DNA of 64,000 bases. It comes from Anagrus nilaparvatae (Eukaryota > Arthropoda > Insecta > Hymenoptera > Mymaridae). Below the pieces are notes generated by a model, which worked only from the letters and a program-made list of their open reading frames with translations, was not told the origin of the DNA and did no database searches. Positions within the stretch are counted from its first letter, which is position 1. Every line of letters begins with the position of its first letter. Shown here piece after piece: positions 44,990 through 56,187 of the stretch. The translations under genes and the position numbers were made by a program. The stretch spans positions 30,816,501 through 30,880,500 of the forward strand of contig JAKSXM010000007.1 in the NCBI GenBank assembly GCA_022575985.1, in the 5' to 3' direction.

Positions 44990-45585
44990 CGGCCAAAGAT
45001 GTATTCCAATTAATTTTTTGAAAACTTTTGCCACAAAAAAATACAAAAAACAGAAAAGTTTTTATTCTTTATGAACGTAGTACCTACTGTTTTAATATGG
45101 AAGTACAAATTTCAAAAATTCAATATTTTTCAACAATTCGTATTTTTTTATTTAAATTTTTTCGTAATGCTTATTTTTTTATATGGAAGTATTACTATTA
45201 AAAATATCGTTTTAACACCAATATATTTTACATCATTAATTTCTGAATTTAAAAATGGTAAAATTTTTTTTATTTTTGTTATAGCCAGTATAATCATGGG
45301 TCTTTAAGATATAATCTCTCCAGATACACTAAAAACTAACTAGCAGACATAATTATCATAAAAGAAGATTATGTACTGGTGTAGAATATGCTTTTTTTTA
45401 TGTAAAAAATCTCATTTATTCTATCAATGAAATGTTAAACTGACAATAGCAAAGAAAATATCATTTTTAGTTTTTCTTATCACATTATACTTTGTTCGAA
45501 AAATTAGACCATCAAAAACATTTTGTTATTGCTAATGAGGAACCATAGTGCCAATTACTCAGCAGGTACTTGTTACATTTTTGGA
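44990..45585 (+). repeat. partial copy of the GGTTCCTC/GAGGAACC family
   Basis: Contains CCACAAAAAAATACAAAAAA and GAACGTAGTACCTACTG, as in the tandem units at 54.6-55.6 kb, and ends with GAGGAACCATAGTGCCAATT, matching the end of the 54399 element. Its start overlaps an AT-rich stretch (44426-44989) in which nothing else was seen. Confidence 0.65.
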
Positions 45586-45729
45586 AAATTTTCATAATCT
45601 GTTGGAAGAATAAATTTTTAAGAAGCTTTTCAAATTTTCAGGGTGCTGAATATTGACTAAGCCACGCGAATTATTTACCCTTATAATTAACATTCAAAAA
45701 TTATAATTAACATTCATAAATTAATTAAC

Positions 45730-45899
45730 CTTAAGCTTTTCTGTATGTCTAGCCATTGTTTCAAAAGATAAATGTATCATAAATCCTAAGGAAGCCTCTT
45801 GAGCATTTTTTCTTACGTCAACATTTCGATCTTCTAAATTATTATACAACGTAGGTAAGCAATAAATAAGTTCTTCTTTAAGAACTTGTTTAACTGGAA
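45730..45899 (-). CDS. msps: msps exon, end of TOG4
   Basis: A 170-base exon between TGTTTTAG and GTTAATT. The first two bases complete a codon from the upstream exon, then PVKQVLKEELIYCLPTLYNN and LEDRNVDVRKNAQEASLGFM and TEKLK follow. LEDRNVDVRKNAQEA is the conserved HEAT segment of TOG4. The intron to its right is only 63 bases. The earlier AG at about 45927 would put the exon out of frame, so the 45899 start is preferred. Confidence 0.93.
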
Positions 45900-45962
45900 C
45901 TAAAACATTAAGCAAGTCATTAAAGCTACATTTATAAAATTTTTAATATTTTATATACTTAC

Positions 45963-46125
45963 TTGTGGGTAATTTTTCTGACAGCCAAGCCCAGAGTTCA
46001 GAGCGTAAAATAGGTGAACCAGATTTTAAGGAATCTCCGATTATTTCACCATCAAAAAATTCTTTGTATCCACATTGGTCGCCCCAAGTATTTATGCAAG
46101 AAATAGCCGCTGTTCGTATCCAAGC
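45963..46125 (-). CDS. msps: msps exon, TOG4
   Basis: A 163-base exon between TTTTAAG and GTAAGTAT. It encodes AWIRTAAISCINTWGDQCGY then KEFFDGEIIGDSLKSGSPIL and ELWAWLSEKLPT. These match the TOG4 helices of XMAP215-family proteins residue by residue (WGDQ.GYKEFF, LW.WL..KLP). It starts in phase 0 after the Lys that ends the 58938 exon, about 12.8 kb upstream. Confidence 0.95.
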
Positions 46126-46560
46126 CTTAAAATAAACATTATTTTTTACTGAAACAAATTCTTAAAATTAAAAATTCTTTTTTGAATATTATAAAAAAGT
46201 TATTAGCAACGTAGTAAGTTGTTTTTGTACAATAGCTGATTATAAAAAATTTACACAAAATAATTATTTAAATAATGTAAAAAATGTCAAAAACTTATTT
46301 AATTGTTCAGATTTTAAAGTGAGATTTAAAGACTATTTTAAAATTGAGCGTTTTGAAAAGTTTTTCAAAAGCGTACTTTTTTTTTTAATAATGGATATTT
46401 TTTTTAATTTTTAGGTATATATGTTATCGCTAAAGTCCGCTCTCCCAAAAAAGTTATCTTTAACTGGTTAAAGTTAACTTTAGAGAAGGGTTTTCTTTAG
46501 AGTCCGCGAAGACGACTAAAATGAATAAAACTTGACATTCAGGAATAAACTCCCGAAGCT
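46126..46560. other. AT-rich with short palindromic patch
   Basis: Around 46430-46500 there is an imperfect inverted repeat (CTAAAGTCCGCTCTCCC... AGTTAACTTTAGAG...TTTAGAGTCCGCG), probably a small transposon scar. No gene. Confidence 0.4.
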
Positions 46561-46638
46561 CCTGAGATCAGAAGAAGGACAAACAGAGCGGACTGGAAAA
46601 CAAAAAAAGGAACAATCAGTGCAGAAAAAGTTGCCTGG

Positions 46639-47229
46639 GTGATAAAATTATTAGCACCCTACAAGTCCCCTAGAATTGATAGCATCTATCCTGTACTGCT
46701 GCAAAAAGTTCTTCCTCGTTTAGCGGGCCCACTTACAAAACTATTCAGGGCGTGCCTGGCAATCAGTTACGTACCGGTAAGCTGGAGTACGTCCATAGTA
46801 GCCTTCATTCCGAAAGGCGGAAAAGTGGGGCACTCTGTAGCGAAGTATTATAGACCGATCACACTCATGTCATTTCTCGCAAAAACTATTAAAAAAGTAG
46901 TCAACAACAAAATGGACGTGAAACTGGTCGCTTTTCCCCTCGCAGTAACCCAACATGCTTATCAAAGAGGGAAGTCTACTGAAACGGCTGTACATGGAGT
47001 GGTTAGCTACATCGAAGCTTGTATAGCAACATACCTGGCGGTAATGGCCTCTCTCATTGGTATTGTAGAGACACTTAGCAATAATCCCCACGGCGCCATC
47101 GATTGTAGCGTAAGGAATCATGGAATCAATGGAATAATAAGACTGTGGTTGGAAAATATCTTAACCCCAGGTATTTTGTTTCGGAACACGGCTTTTCGAA
47201 GTTGTCAAATCAAAGTGTTTGGTTATTAG
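46639..47229 (+). pseudogene. LINE reverse transcriptase fragment
   Basis: 196 residues with LAPYKSPRIDSIYPVLLQKV, SWSTSIVAFIPKGGKVGHSV then AKYYRPITLMSFLAKTI, and FPLAVTQHAYQRGKSTETAV: RT motifs 0-2 of the jockey/R1 group (usual KSPGxDxIxP, FIPKxGK, YRPIxL, QxAYxxGxSTE). The Gly of KSPG is Arg here, and the catalytic FxDD region is lost to frame breaks after 47229 (a stop follows FGY; DDIII-like sequence follows at about 47230). Confidence 0.8.
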
Positions 47230-47262
47230 GATGATATCATAATTCTGACTTAGGGGCCATGC

Positions 47263-47535
47263 GTGGAAGTCGTTAGGAACGAAATGCAGCGGGCCTTACA
47301 GCTCTTTGAAAAATGGTGTACCAGTGTTGGAAGCCTATCGACTAATGCCGATAAAACCCAATGCATCTTTTTTACAAGAAAATGCAGCCTGGATACTTTC
47401 AAGGGGCCTAACTTTTACGGTAAATCGCTCGATTTTTCTAAAAAGGTAAGGTATCGCAGCGTGGTGCTGGAAGATAAACTGAATTGGTGGGTTCATAAGG
47501 AGCACGTAACGGCCAAATTTCTTAATGGATGCTAG
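47263..47535 (+). pseudogene. LINE ORF2 fragment after the RT core
   Basis: The frame gives MQRALQLFEKWCTSVGSLST, NADKTQCIFFTRK and VVLEDKLNWWVHKEHV, corresponding to the RT thumb region (usual NPxKTxxxxFTRK and GxxLDxxLxWxxH). Further right, scattered out-of-frame pieces up to about 48240 continue to the zinc knuckle. Confidence 0.7.
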
Positions 47536-48285
47536 CTATGCAGACGTATGGTGGGAGTAACCTGGGGTCTAAGTTTAAATTTGGTAAAATGGATTTACTC
47601 CGCGATTAGGATCACTGAGAGGAAAAATCTGGACCTACAAGCCTACCAGCAATAATGCTTAGAAGCATGGTTGTAGCACTAAAAAACACTCCAAAAACGA
47701 TGTGCTTGTGGGGGTTCCTTCGTTCTACATTGTTATCAAAGAATCAGCAGCTAGAAGCGCAGCTAGGCTATGGGCTCTGGGTGAATGGTTTCCTGGTCAG
47801 TAGGTACGCTGCGATAGCAGAAATACCCTGCATGAAACTATTGAACAATGACTGAGGTTCTCTATTAGGATAACCGACAGGGATTAATGGGTAGACGGCA
47901 CTCATTCGGAACTGACTCTTACAAGAGTCTGGTCTGCGGATGGGTTGAAGCAGGAACTCGGTACTGGTTCTATTGAAGCTGGTACGCGACTGCAAAACCT
48001 CTCATTTTTTGGAATAAAATCACGCTTTACGGTACCGACTCACGTGGAAATACTAACTAAGGAGAAAGCTGATTTTAGACATCTCTGTCTAAAAAGAGAA
48101 CTAACGTAGGAGTCCCAACTGCAGATTCTTTGAGGGATGGACAGAAACCCTCGAACATCTGATCTGGGATTTTCCATCACTTGAGGAACGATGTAGACGG
48201 TACCTCGAAATTTCTCTAACAAATACAGGAAATGTTGGACAATTGAAACCTCAGAGCCTGGTCAACTTCATAAAAAAAAATTTTT

Positions 48286-48369
48286 GCTGCGAGCAGAATT
48301 TGAACCTGCGTGGGTTTTTGTTAACCCGCTGCCTCAAACGGAAACTCTTTACTACTTGGATAACGCAGC
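48286..48369 (-). tRNA. tRNA-like sequence, class II type, probably a pseudogene
   Basis: On the minus strand, 84 bases from GCTGCGT to CGCAGC form a 7-bp acceptor stem with one mismatch and a T arm GCAGGTTCAAATTCTGC (5 pairs, perfect B box). There is also a variable-arm hairpin GGGTTAACAAAAACCC as in tRNA-Ser/Leu. The D arm and anticodon stem are poor, so the anticodon cannot be called. It lies directly after the A tail of a LINE and may be a tRNA-derived repeat. Confidence 0.5.
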
Positions 48370-48599
48370 ATATGTAATAAAAGAGCACTAACATGTTCTT
48401 AATAATTAGGTCTTGTCAGTGATTTTTTATTGTGAAGAGTGAAAATAAAAAGAATGAAATAGAAATAATCCCTTTATTTAAGAGTGGTGGTAACTATAAA
48501 AAAGAGCCGCCAACTATAAAAAGTGGTTAAAACCTATAACTAATATAATATATAATATTTAATAAAATACCTATGTATTAAATAAAAATAATATACACC

Positions 48600-49195
48600 A
48601 AAATAAATACACCTAAATACAGAAACATCATTTTTTATACTAGATATGAAGATGTTATCCTGAAGATATTAAATTTACAATAGAACTAACCGACAATTAG
48701 AAAACTTATATAAAATTCATATTAGAATCAGAAAAAGAAATCTCCATAAACTTTATGTATTTAAATATAAGAAAATAAAAAGAATAAAATTAGATTTTCA
48801 AAATTTATAGAAAACCAACCACAACAAACTCAACTATACATATAAATTCACTTTAAGTATATTCACAAAAAAATGGCAGCATACAATAGTTTTGTTTCCA
48901 GGCTCTTAACAATGCCAATAACTAAAATAGAGTTTAATGATGAAGTTAAGCACATTGCAGTAAGAAAAGGATATCATAAATATATTATAGACAAAGTAAT
49001 ATCTAGGCATCGTAAGAAAATTGCTAATAAAAATAACATAAGTGACAAAAAAAACGCAGCACAAATCAATGAAGTTAAATAAACATCGAACACATTTGGA
49101 AACTATTTGTCTACTATATTATTTCATTCATTCAAGAAGCATGGTATAACAATTAGTTATAATACTGACAAAAATAGAGAGAATATTACACCTAA
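48600..49195 (+). pseudogene. Penelope-like element remnant
   Basis: The frame 48873-49082 (MAAYNSFVSRLLTMPITKIE, FNDEVKHIAVRKGYHKYIID) followed after a stop by TFGNYLSTILFHSFKKHGIT and ISYNT matches the segment between RT and the GIY-YIG endonuclease of Penelope-like elements. Upstream bits with many stops (about 48600-48870) continue the same protein. The sequence ends PKRYSG exactly where a pogo-type terminus begins, so the GIY-YIG domain was cut off or lies elsewhere. Confidence 0.6.
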
Positions 49196-49201
49196 AAGAT
49201 A

Positions 49202-49560
49202 CAGTGGAACCTCGATAATTCGAAGTTCACGAGGCAAGCTAAAACTTCGAATTATAGAGGACTTCGAATTATAGAGGATTTTGAAAAAAAAACAAAAAAA
49301 CAAAAAAAACAAAAAAAAAACAGAAAAAAAGAATTTTTCAAGCCAACCATTACTGCCCTTGAAAGTTGTATCTTTTAACTTTCCACCAAAATATTCAGCT
49401 TTGGCTTTAAGAATGGATCCACTTATGGGAATATTTTGATCGCGAGCTTGAGTAAACAAAAATTTACAACACATTTCTCAATTTTAGGATTTTTAGCACC
49501 TTTATCTCTTTTTCTATTCTTATTGTGTTTTAAAGCAGACTCGAAAATTATAAATAGATT
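49202..49560 (-). mobile_element. pogo/Tigger-type Tc1-mariner remnant
   Basis: It begins at a TA with CAGTGGAACCTCGATAATTC, the terminal repeat type of pogo/Tigger elements. On the minus strand, 49157-49474 encodes FTQARDQNIPISGSILKAKA and TTFKGSNGWLEKF, the CENP-B-like helix-turn-helix DNA-binding domain of pogo transposases. The frame then dissolves into a homopolymer run. A frameshift precedes it near 49480. The DDE domain is missing; this is an internally deleted copy. Confidence 0.75.
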
Positions 49561-50279
49561 ACTATAAAAATAATAAGGGAATCTGAAATAATTATTCAAA
49601 TTTTCTTATAGAATGCAGAAATATTTTTTACCTTCTAATCATTAAATATACCAATATATTTGACAGGATTATCATTATGTTATTACTGCTTCATATTTTT
49701 TTTAGATTTTTTTTTAAGATGTTCTGTTTTATGTATAAATTAATAATACTTATTAATATTTATATTATTATTATTATATTAATATTAATAATTAATTATT
49801 AAATTAAAAAATAAATGTATATACGCGCAGTCATAACCAATATAATATTTTAGTTGTAAGCGCGACGATTCTAGTGTATTTTTGTTAATAAAAATGCACC
49901 CGAAAATCAGGTGCATTTTTACACTCTTATTTAGGGCTCATATCATAAAACTTAATTTTAAAGTTTGTTTATAACCCTAAAATTAGAGTTCCGTGCCCTC
50001 TCCGTGTATATATACTGAAAATTATTATCAAAATTTCATTATTTTTTTTTTTTAAGTAAAAATGTCCCATGTAAATTATAATTAACTTATCCTGTTTTGG
50101 CTTATAATAACTTGTTCGTCCAGATTACCCTTTTTACGTAATTAAAAACATTTTTTATTCTTAAAATATTAATAAATACATACCTATTTGCTAACAGAAA
50201 TAAAAAGCGAAAAAAAAGTATCATCTTTTCTCATTGTATAAAATAAAAAAACATTATTTTATGACTCTAAATGGTTTAC
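49561..50279. other. AT-rich, one small hairpin
   Basis: AAAATGCACC/GGTGCATTTT at about 49890-49919 forms a 10-bp stem with a 10-base loop. Nothing else. Confidence 0.5.
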
Positions 50280-50640
50280 TATACGTTTTTAGGTACAAAA
50301 AATATGGCTTGTAATTTCACAACTGTTTGTCTCAATTTTTCGATTAAAATTTGCAATTTTTCTACAAAAATCGTAAAATTACAACATCCCGGGAGAAAAT
50401 CAATCATGTATCCCCATACATGACCATATATGAAATTTATACGTTGCCATGCATGACCATATATCGGCATACATGGGGATGTATCATTATGAATTGATTA
50501 TGTCTCTGTATGATTGTGTATAATCAAGCATTTTCATACATGGCCATGTATGGTCATGTATGGTCATGGATAAGAAAAAAGATTAAAATTTTTTTTTCAA
50601 TATATCCCCATGCATACCCATGTATGAGCATGCATCGGAA
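50280..50640 (-). repeat. CATG-rich repeat, copy 1
   Basis: Palindromic words such as CATACATGGCCATGTATG and CATGTATCCCCATACATG are reiterated. The block starting CATCCCGGGAGAAAATCAAT is the reverse complement of the block ending GATTTTCTCCCGGGATG at 57325. Its left flank (TTACGATTTT-like) also matches the flank at 57330-57500, so this is an inverted partial copy of the element at 56431-57515. Confidence 0.75.
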
Positions 50641-51478
50641 CACATTTTTATGTACATATGAAAAGAAAAGGCAAAATTGATAATAAGCATATGCTTATGC
50701 GCGTACATGCGTTATAAGGTTTTTAGGCTGTATCCTGCTCGTCTGGGGTCTATTAAAATTTTTTTGCATAATTTTGAAATTTTTTCTCCATCAGATTTTA
50801 TTGGCCAGAAAGTTAGTTTATGTATGAAGATTAAGAATGTTATGAACCGGACACGGAAATTGTCCGCTAGACATTTTTGGTGTTGCTATTTTCGCCAAAA
50901 ATAGGCGTCTTTTGCTATTTTTTCACGTAATTAAATTCTTGTTTAGTTACAATCTATTTTAATTGATTAAAACGGATCAAAATCTTTAATGTAGATATTT
51001 AAAAAGTCTCGCAATTAAAATTGTGTCATTGTGGTGGCGTCAATCTTAGCCTAAATATGACGAAAAACAATTAAAAAATGAAAATTTTAATAATTTAACA
51101 AAATGGGAAATACCCACACAAAAAATGGGTACTGGGTGCTTCTTGATCATGAGTTAGCCAGGTAAAGTGGAAAATTCAAAGTGGCTGACTAAAAATTATG
51201 GCAAAATGCAAATAAAAAGGGCCATTTTTTATGTTTTTTTTTTTTTTTTTTTAAATTAAACGTTTAAAAATGACAATTATTTTACCCATTTCCACAAAAG
51301 TAATAAAGTAAAAAAAAAAAATGTTCATTTGTTCCCCTTGCAATCACCCCCCTTCCTCCTAAAAAATTCAAAAAATGAAGTTTTTCTTAAGTTTTAAAAA
51401 ACCCAAAACCAGCTTTATTTTTCTTAATTTCACACGATTTTTTCAGTCCGACGTATTTTATTTTCTGATTTTCTTTAA
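50641..51478. other. nothing recognised
   Basis: AT-rich with a long T run at 51233-51252. A 75-codon frame at 50677-50904 has no family signal. Confidence 0.5.
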
Positions 51479-51888
51479 GGCCCCATCTACAGAAGCCGTA
51501 AAATCCAGGCGCACCGCAAACCCAAGCACAACGCTATGCGCAGAAGAAGATTTTGTGTATGTCGAGTTGCGCAGGAGACAAAATTCGTTTCTGTGCATCG
51601 CGTTGCGCTCACGCTTGCAGTTGCGACCTCCTTTTACGGCTTTTGTAGATGGGGCCTCACTGCACATTGCGTTGCGGCTACGCTTGCAGTTGCAACTCCC
51701 ATTTATTACGGCGTTTGTAGAAACAGCCTCAAAAACTCCATCTACGAAAGACGTAAAAAGGGGCGCAATGCTTAGAAGAAGATTTTGTGTATTTCGAGTT
51801 GCGCAGTAGACGAAATTGGTTTTTGCGCATTGCGTTGCGCTCACGCTTGCGTTTGCAACCCCATTTTACGGCTTTTGTAGATGGGGCC
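51479..51888. mobile_element. 410-bp PIF/Harbinger-like MITE with internal repeats
   Basis: The ends are GGCCCCATCTACA and its complement, with the inverted repeat extending through GAAGCCGTAAAA. It is flanked by TAA on both sides (51476-51478 and 51889-51891), the 3-bp TWA-type duplication of Harbinger elements. Inside, the TTTTACGGCTTTTGTAGATG end sequence recurs at about 51634 and, altered, at about 51703. Blocks around GAAGATTTTGTGTAT-CGAGTTGCGCA repeat, so the element seems to contain tandemly fused copies. Confidence 0.8.
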
Positions 51889-52320
51889 TAATATTTGATG
51901 ATCTCAAAATCCGCAGGAGTTTCCGTTTTTCTACAGTTTTCAATTTTAAGCACTTATGAAGATTTTTTGATTTTTAACAGCTCCAAGATAACGGTGAAGG
52001 CAAGAGGAGGTGGAGGAAAGGGATTAAAAATGAATAAAGTGAAATTTTTTTTCCGTATTACTTGTATATAAAATAGATGAATACGTTTAAAGTAAAGAAA
52101 ACGCAAAAAAATATATATTTTTATTTGAATTTCGCGCTAATTTTCAGTCGGCCATTTTGAATTTTTCAAAATAGCAAAAAAAAAAAAATTTCGTGCGTCT
52201 GGTTCATAAATTTCTTAATTTTCATACCTTAAACTAACTTTCTAGACAATAAAATCTGATGGAGAAAAAATTTCTCGTTTTACACATATTTTTATTTTCA
52301 GCGGAATATAAAATATACAC
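51889..52320. other. nothing recognised
   Basis: AT-rich; parts resemble the reverse complement of 50750-51190 (AAATTTCTTAATTTTCATAC... and GGCCATTTTGAATTTT), hinting that the Harbinger-like MITE landed inside an older inverted repeat. Confidence 0.4.
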
Positions 52321-53587
52321 ATATGGGCATATCTCACCAAGTGGTTATATTTCTAATTTTATAAATTAAATTTTATTTTTGAGAGCACAATAATGACATT
52401 TGGACAGGAGTTTAATAAAACAATAAAAATTAAGATTTTCTTTGCGTAGCTTAATTTTAAGCTACGGCGTTTGATAAATGAACTTCTTAAATTAAAAAAT
52501 ATATTTAAGGTTATAATTACTAAATGATGAAATTAGTTCTCAAAAATACTGGAAAATATAGAGGTATATAACAATAAATTTTATTTCTGTCAAAAACTAA
52601 TAATAAGAAGATAAATTTTCAATTTTTTTATAAACAAAAAATTAAATGTTCTACAGACTGCGCTATAGGTATAGCTGGGCTAAACTCCCTGAATCTTTAA
52701 CTCATTGCTCACATAAAGCCTAAAATATAGTTTACATATTAGTTATTAAAAAATTATTTTAAAAAAATTTTTATTTTTGCAGTTTCATAAAATTTTAATT
52801 TGTAAGAAAAGTTCCTGATTGTTTCAAAAAATCACTCAAAGCATTCAAATTATTTGTCTTTAAACTTCCTATTACTAAATAATTGTTTTAAAAATTCTTT
52901 ATCATTATACCTATATATTAAAAATTCTTTATCATTATACGCATTATCTTATTATAATTTATTAAATCATTTAGTTGTGCCTTCTATTATTTTTGAAACA
53001 TTTTTTTAGATTTTTTGATTTTTTCAAAATGTATATTTCTTGAAATATAGATTTTAATGATCCACTAATTATGACCTACAACTACATATTTTTATTTATT
53101 TTTTTAAAGCACTAAATTCAAATCAAAAACATCTTTTTTGAACTAAGAATGAAATATATACATAATTCTTACACGTTTGTTATTTTTAGGTTATTGGTAA
53201 ACAACGCTTCTAAATTATACGATTAGTTTATATAAAACTGAGGTTTATACATACAACGCATTGAATCAAGATATGCCGTTTTTTTTAACTAAAATCTGAT
53301 AAAATTTTACATAAATCACAAAAGATTTTGCGAAGATTTTTTAAAAATTGAACGAGTGCCATTAAAAAATGTGATTTTAGTACCAAAATTACGCATTGAC
53401 AACAAAGCCTTTTGATGTCGATATCTACTAAATTATTGGAGGCACCAGTTTTTCTCAAATCACTTTCAAATTGTGAAACATTGTAGAGAATTTTCACAAT
53501 AGTTAGAAGTAAAAATTGTTCACGGCATTCATTCGTGGCTTAAAAAACTTTCTTCGGCCGTATTTATTGGAAAATGTGGTTACCAAT

Positions 53588-54374
53588 TGTTACGTATGGT
53601 AGGTCAAAATTGATATGCCTAACATTTGATATATATATAAATAGTAAACCCTATATCCGATAGCTGTATTAATATTACAGACGACATAGGAACCCGCAGG
53701 TGCATTTCCGCTGTTGCTGATCTAGCACAATAGCGTGGGACCAAAAGTCAGCTATGACATAAATTAGTAGGGATTTATAGGCGTTATAAACTGCATAAAT
53801 CCCACCTCGCGATTCTTAGTAATAATTAGGGACGCCTTCGTTAATTGGACGTGACGAGACCGACGCCTTTTTGTATTGGACGTCTCCCCCAAAATCTCGC
53901 AGTATGGGCAGATTCACATTAGATTATATATTGCCCTTCAGGCGCCCAAAATACTTATTAGAGTACCACCACTTATTAGAGTACCACCACTCATTAGAAT
54001 ACTATCTTTCGTTTAGAGTCTTACCACTCTATTACAGTTTTACCTTAAATTACTTGACTTTAAGACTTAGACAGTTTTTTTATATTTACTTATAATCAAT
54101 AAAGTGAAAGTTATATATCAAATCAGTTATCAGTTATTATTGTGACAAGTTCCTTCTGTAATTAAGAACTTAACCTCAGGTTAGGTTCATCCAGCTTAGA
54201 TCGAACTCGGACTCATCTACAAATACATCAACTATAAACCAACCCAAAATATAACCATCCAACTAAAATAAAATACCTGGGGCAGTCAATATCCCCAGGA
54301 TAAACTTATATTTCATATATTCATAATTATTTATATTTACGTATCCCTTGGATAAAACCTCAGGATACGTAACA
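53588..54374 (+). repeat. solo LTR, 787 bp, with 4-bp target duplication
   Basis: Begins TGTTACGTATGG and ends GGATACGTAACA, giving TG...CA with a 10-bp terminal palindrome. It is flanked by CAAT at 53584-53587 and 54375-54378. A 4-5 bp duplication fits Ty3/gypsy. The second copy lies at 23251-24451 on the other strand. Tandem CACTTATTAGAGTACCAC units occur inside, and AATAAAGTGAAAG could be part of the poly(A) signal region. Confidence 0.9.
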
Positions 54375-54398
54375 CAATATTTCAGCTGGCAGAATTTT

Positions 54399-54513
54399 TT
54401 GGTTCCTCATAGAGGAACCATTGTGTTAGGTCAAATTTTGTTTTCTGATTTTTTGGCATATAAGCACGTTTTGGGACCCCAGGAAGCTAAAAAATCGGTT
54501 TTTAAAAAAAGTC

Positions 54514-54567
<54 letters not shown>

Positions 54568-55845
54568 TATGTAATCGCTGATATTTCACAAACATTATGG
54601 AATTAAGACCTAATTTTTTTTTCAAAAATTTTTTCACCAAAAAAGCTCGAGGTACTTTTTTTTTTTTTAATTTGGATGTAATACCTCATTTATTTCCATG
54701 AAAGTACTTATACTTGAAAGTATGGTTTTCACATGATATCTCGAATCGGATACTTAATTTTCTGAAAATTTTTTTCCTAAAATTTTTTTCACAAAAAAAT
54801 ACAAAAAATACCAATTTTTTTTTTCTTTTTGGACGTAGTACCTAATTTATTTCCATGGAAGTACTAGTTTTAGAAATATCGTTTATTGTAATTTTTTGGA
54901 CCTAATACTTAATTTTTTTTAAATTTTTTTCTCAAAATTTTTGTCACCAAAAAATACAAAAAACGCCAAAATTTTTTTTATTTTAGGACGTAATACTTAA
55001 TTTTTTCCTATGAAAGTACGAATATCTAGAATTATCGTTTGTGAAGGATTTCTCCATCTGATACATAATTTTTCGAATTTTTTTTTTATTAAATTTTTTA
55101 CATAAAATAATTAAAAAAATACCATAATTTTTTTTCTTTTTGGACTTAGTACCTCATTTTTTTCCATGAAAGTACTGATATCTAGAAGTATCGTTTTTAC
55201 TCGATATCTCGAATCTTATAATTTATTTATTGAAAATTTTTTTCTCAAAATTTTTTTCACCAAAAAATACAAAAAATACCAATTTTTTTTTCTTTATGGA
55301 CGCAGTACTTAATTTATTTCTGTGGAAGTACTAGTTTTAGAGATATCATTCATAGTAATTTTTTTGACCTGATTCTTAATTTTTTTTAAATTTTTTTTTC
55401 AAAATTTTTGTCGTCAAAAAATACAAAAAACGCAAAATTTTTTTTTATTTTAGGACGTAATACTTAATTTTTTCCTATGAAGGTACGAATATCTAGAATT
55501 ATCGTTTGTAAAGGATTTCTCCATCTGATACGTAATTTTTCTAAATTTTTTACATAAAATAATTAAAAAAATACCATAATTTTGCAATATTTTTTTGTGT
55601 GTGTAATATTTCATTTAATTCCATGAAAGTACTATCTTGAATAATTATTATCCAATGAATTACGTTAGATTTTATTTTGAAAAAAATAGATTTAGTTGAA
55701 TTCAATACATAAATTTTCTTTGAACTTTTAAAAGTTAATAGAAATGAGTGTATGATTGCATGGTTGTAATCGGTGATATCTGTGGCATATTGAAGTATTT
55801 AGCTCATTGTTTGAGGAACCTTAGTGCCAACTAGTTGGCAGGGTA
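54399..55845 (+). mobile_element. 1.45-kb repeat element with about 155-bp internal tandem units
   Basis: Starts with the palindrome GGTTCCTCATAGAGGAACC (54400-54418) and ends near GAGGAACCTTAGTGCC and the palindrome GCCAACTAGTTGGC. Between them, units with GGACGTAGTACCTAATTTAT and CCATGGAAGTACTAG-like words repeat about every 155 bp (around 54671, 54834, 54987, 55145, 55300, 55455, 55604). It sits in DNA transposon copy 2 between sequences that are contiguous in copy 1. No coding. Class unknown. Confidence 0.7.
54519..54564 (+). repeat. (GT)n microsatellite
   Basis: More than 20 GT dinucleotides, inside the element above; a shorter, interrupted version occurs in the relative at about 4983-5000. 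Confidence 0.9.
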
Positions 55846-56187
55846 TTTTAGAAATGGAGCACACTGTTTTAATTATCTGAAGAAATTAAATATATTATTA
55901 ATTTATCAAAATATATTTATAAAAAGGCAAATAGTTTTACGGCATTCCCTCTGTAATGTTAAGAATGTAAAAAACTTAACAAGGTTACCAACAAAATATT
56001 AGGGTTTCCAATCATTCCATGGCTGTTATTTCATAATAATGAAAGAAAATAGGCAAAAAAATTTCTTGAGGCTTGAGAAGAAATATATTTAAATAAATTT
56101 CAATAATTTTTTTTTTAAACAGAAAGCTGGATTTTCATTAAAACCCTCATATATGCAATATAACCACTTGGTGAGATATGCCCATAT

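Larger units (their letters stand above)
46561..48270 (+). mobile_element. jockey/R1-type LINE remnant
   Basis: RT, RNase H and zinc-knuckle regions of an ORF2 protein occur in order on the plus strand, ending near an A9 run at about 48272. The 3' end resembles the LINE at 39500-40773 (shared GAACATCTGATCTGG). Multiple stops and shifts. The left border and target duplication were not resolved. Confidence 0.8.
52321..56187. mobile_element. DNA transposon copy 2, split by two later insertions
   Basis: The same about 30-bp inverted ends as at 13850-15552 (ATATGGGCATATCTCACCAA). The interior aligns in reverse orientation with copy 1, except that a solo LTR (53588-54374) and a repeat element (54399-55845) interrupt it. 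Copy 1 shows the uninterrupted sequence (flipped: GGTTACCAATGTTTTGGCTG, GCAGAATTTTTTTTAGAAAG). Confidence 0.8.

Noticed and set aside
51375..51844. Overlapping 128- and 144-codon frames on both strands
   Set aside because: They follow the internal repeats of the Harbinger-like MITE and cross its borders.
54348..54640. Cys-Val repeat frame and its antisense Thr-His frame
   Set aside because: Pure by-products of the GT microsatellite.
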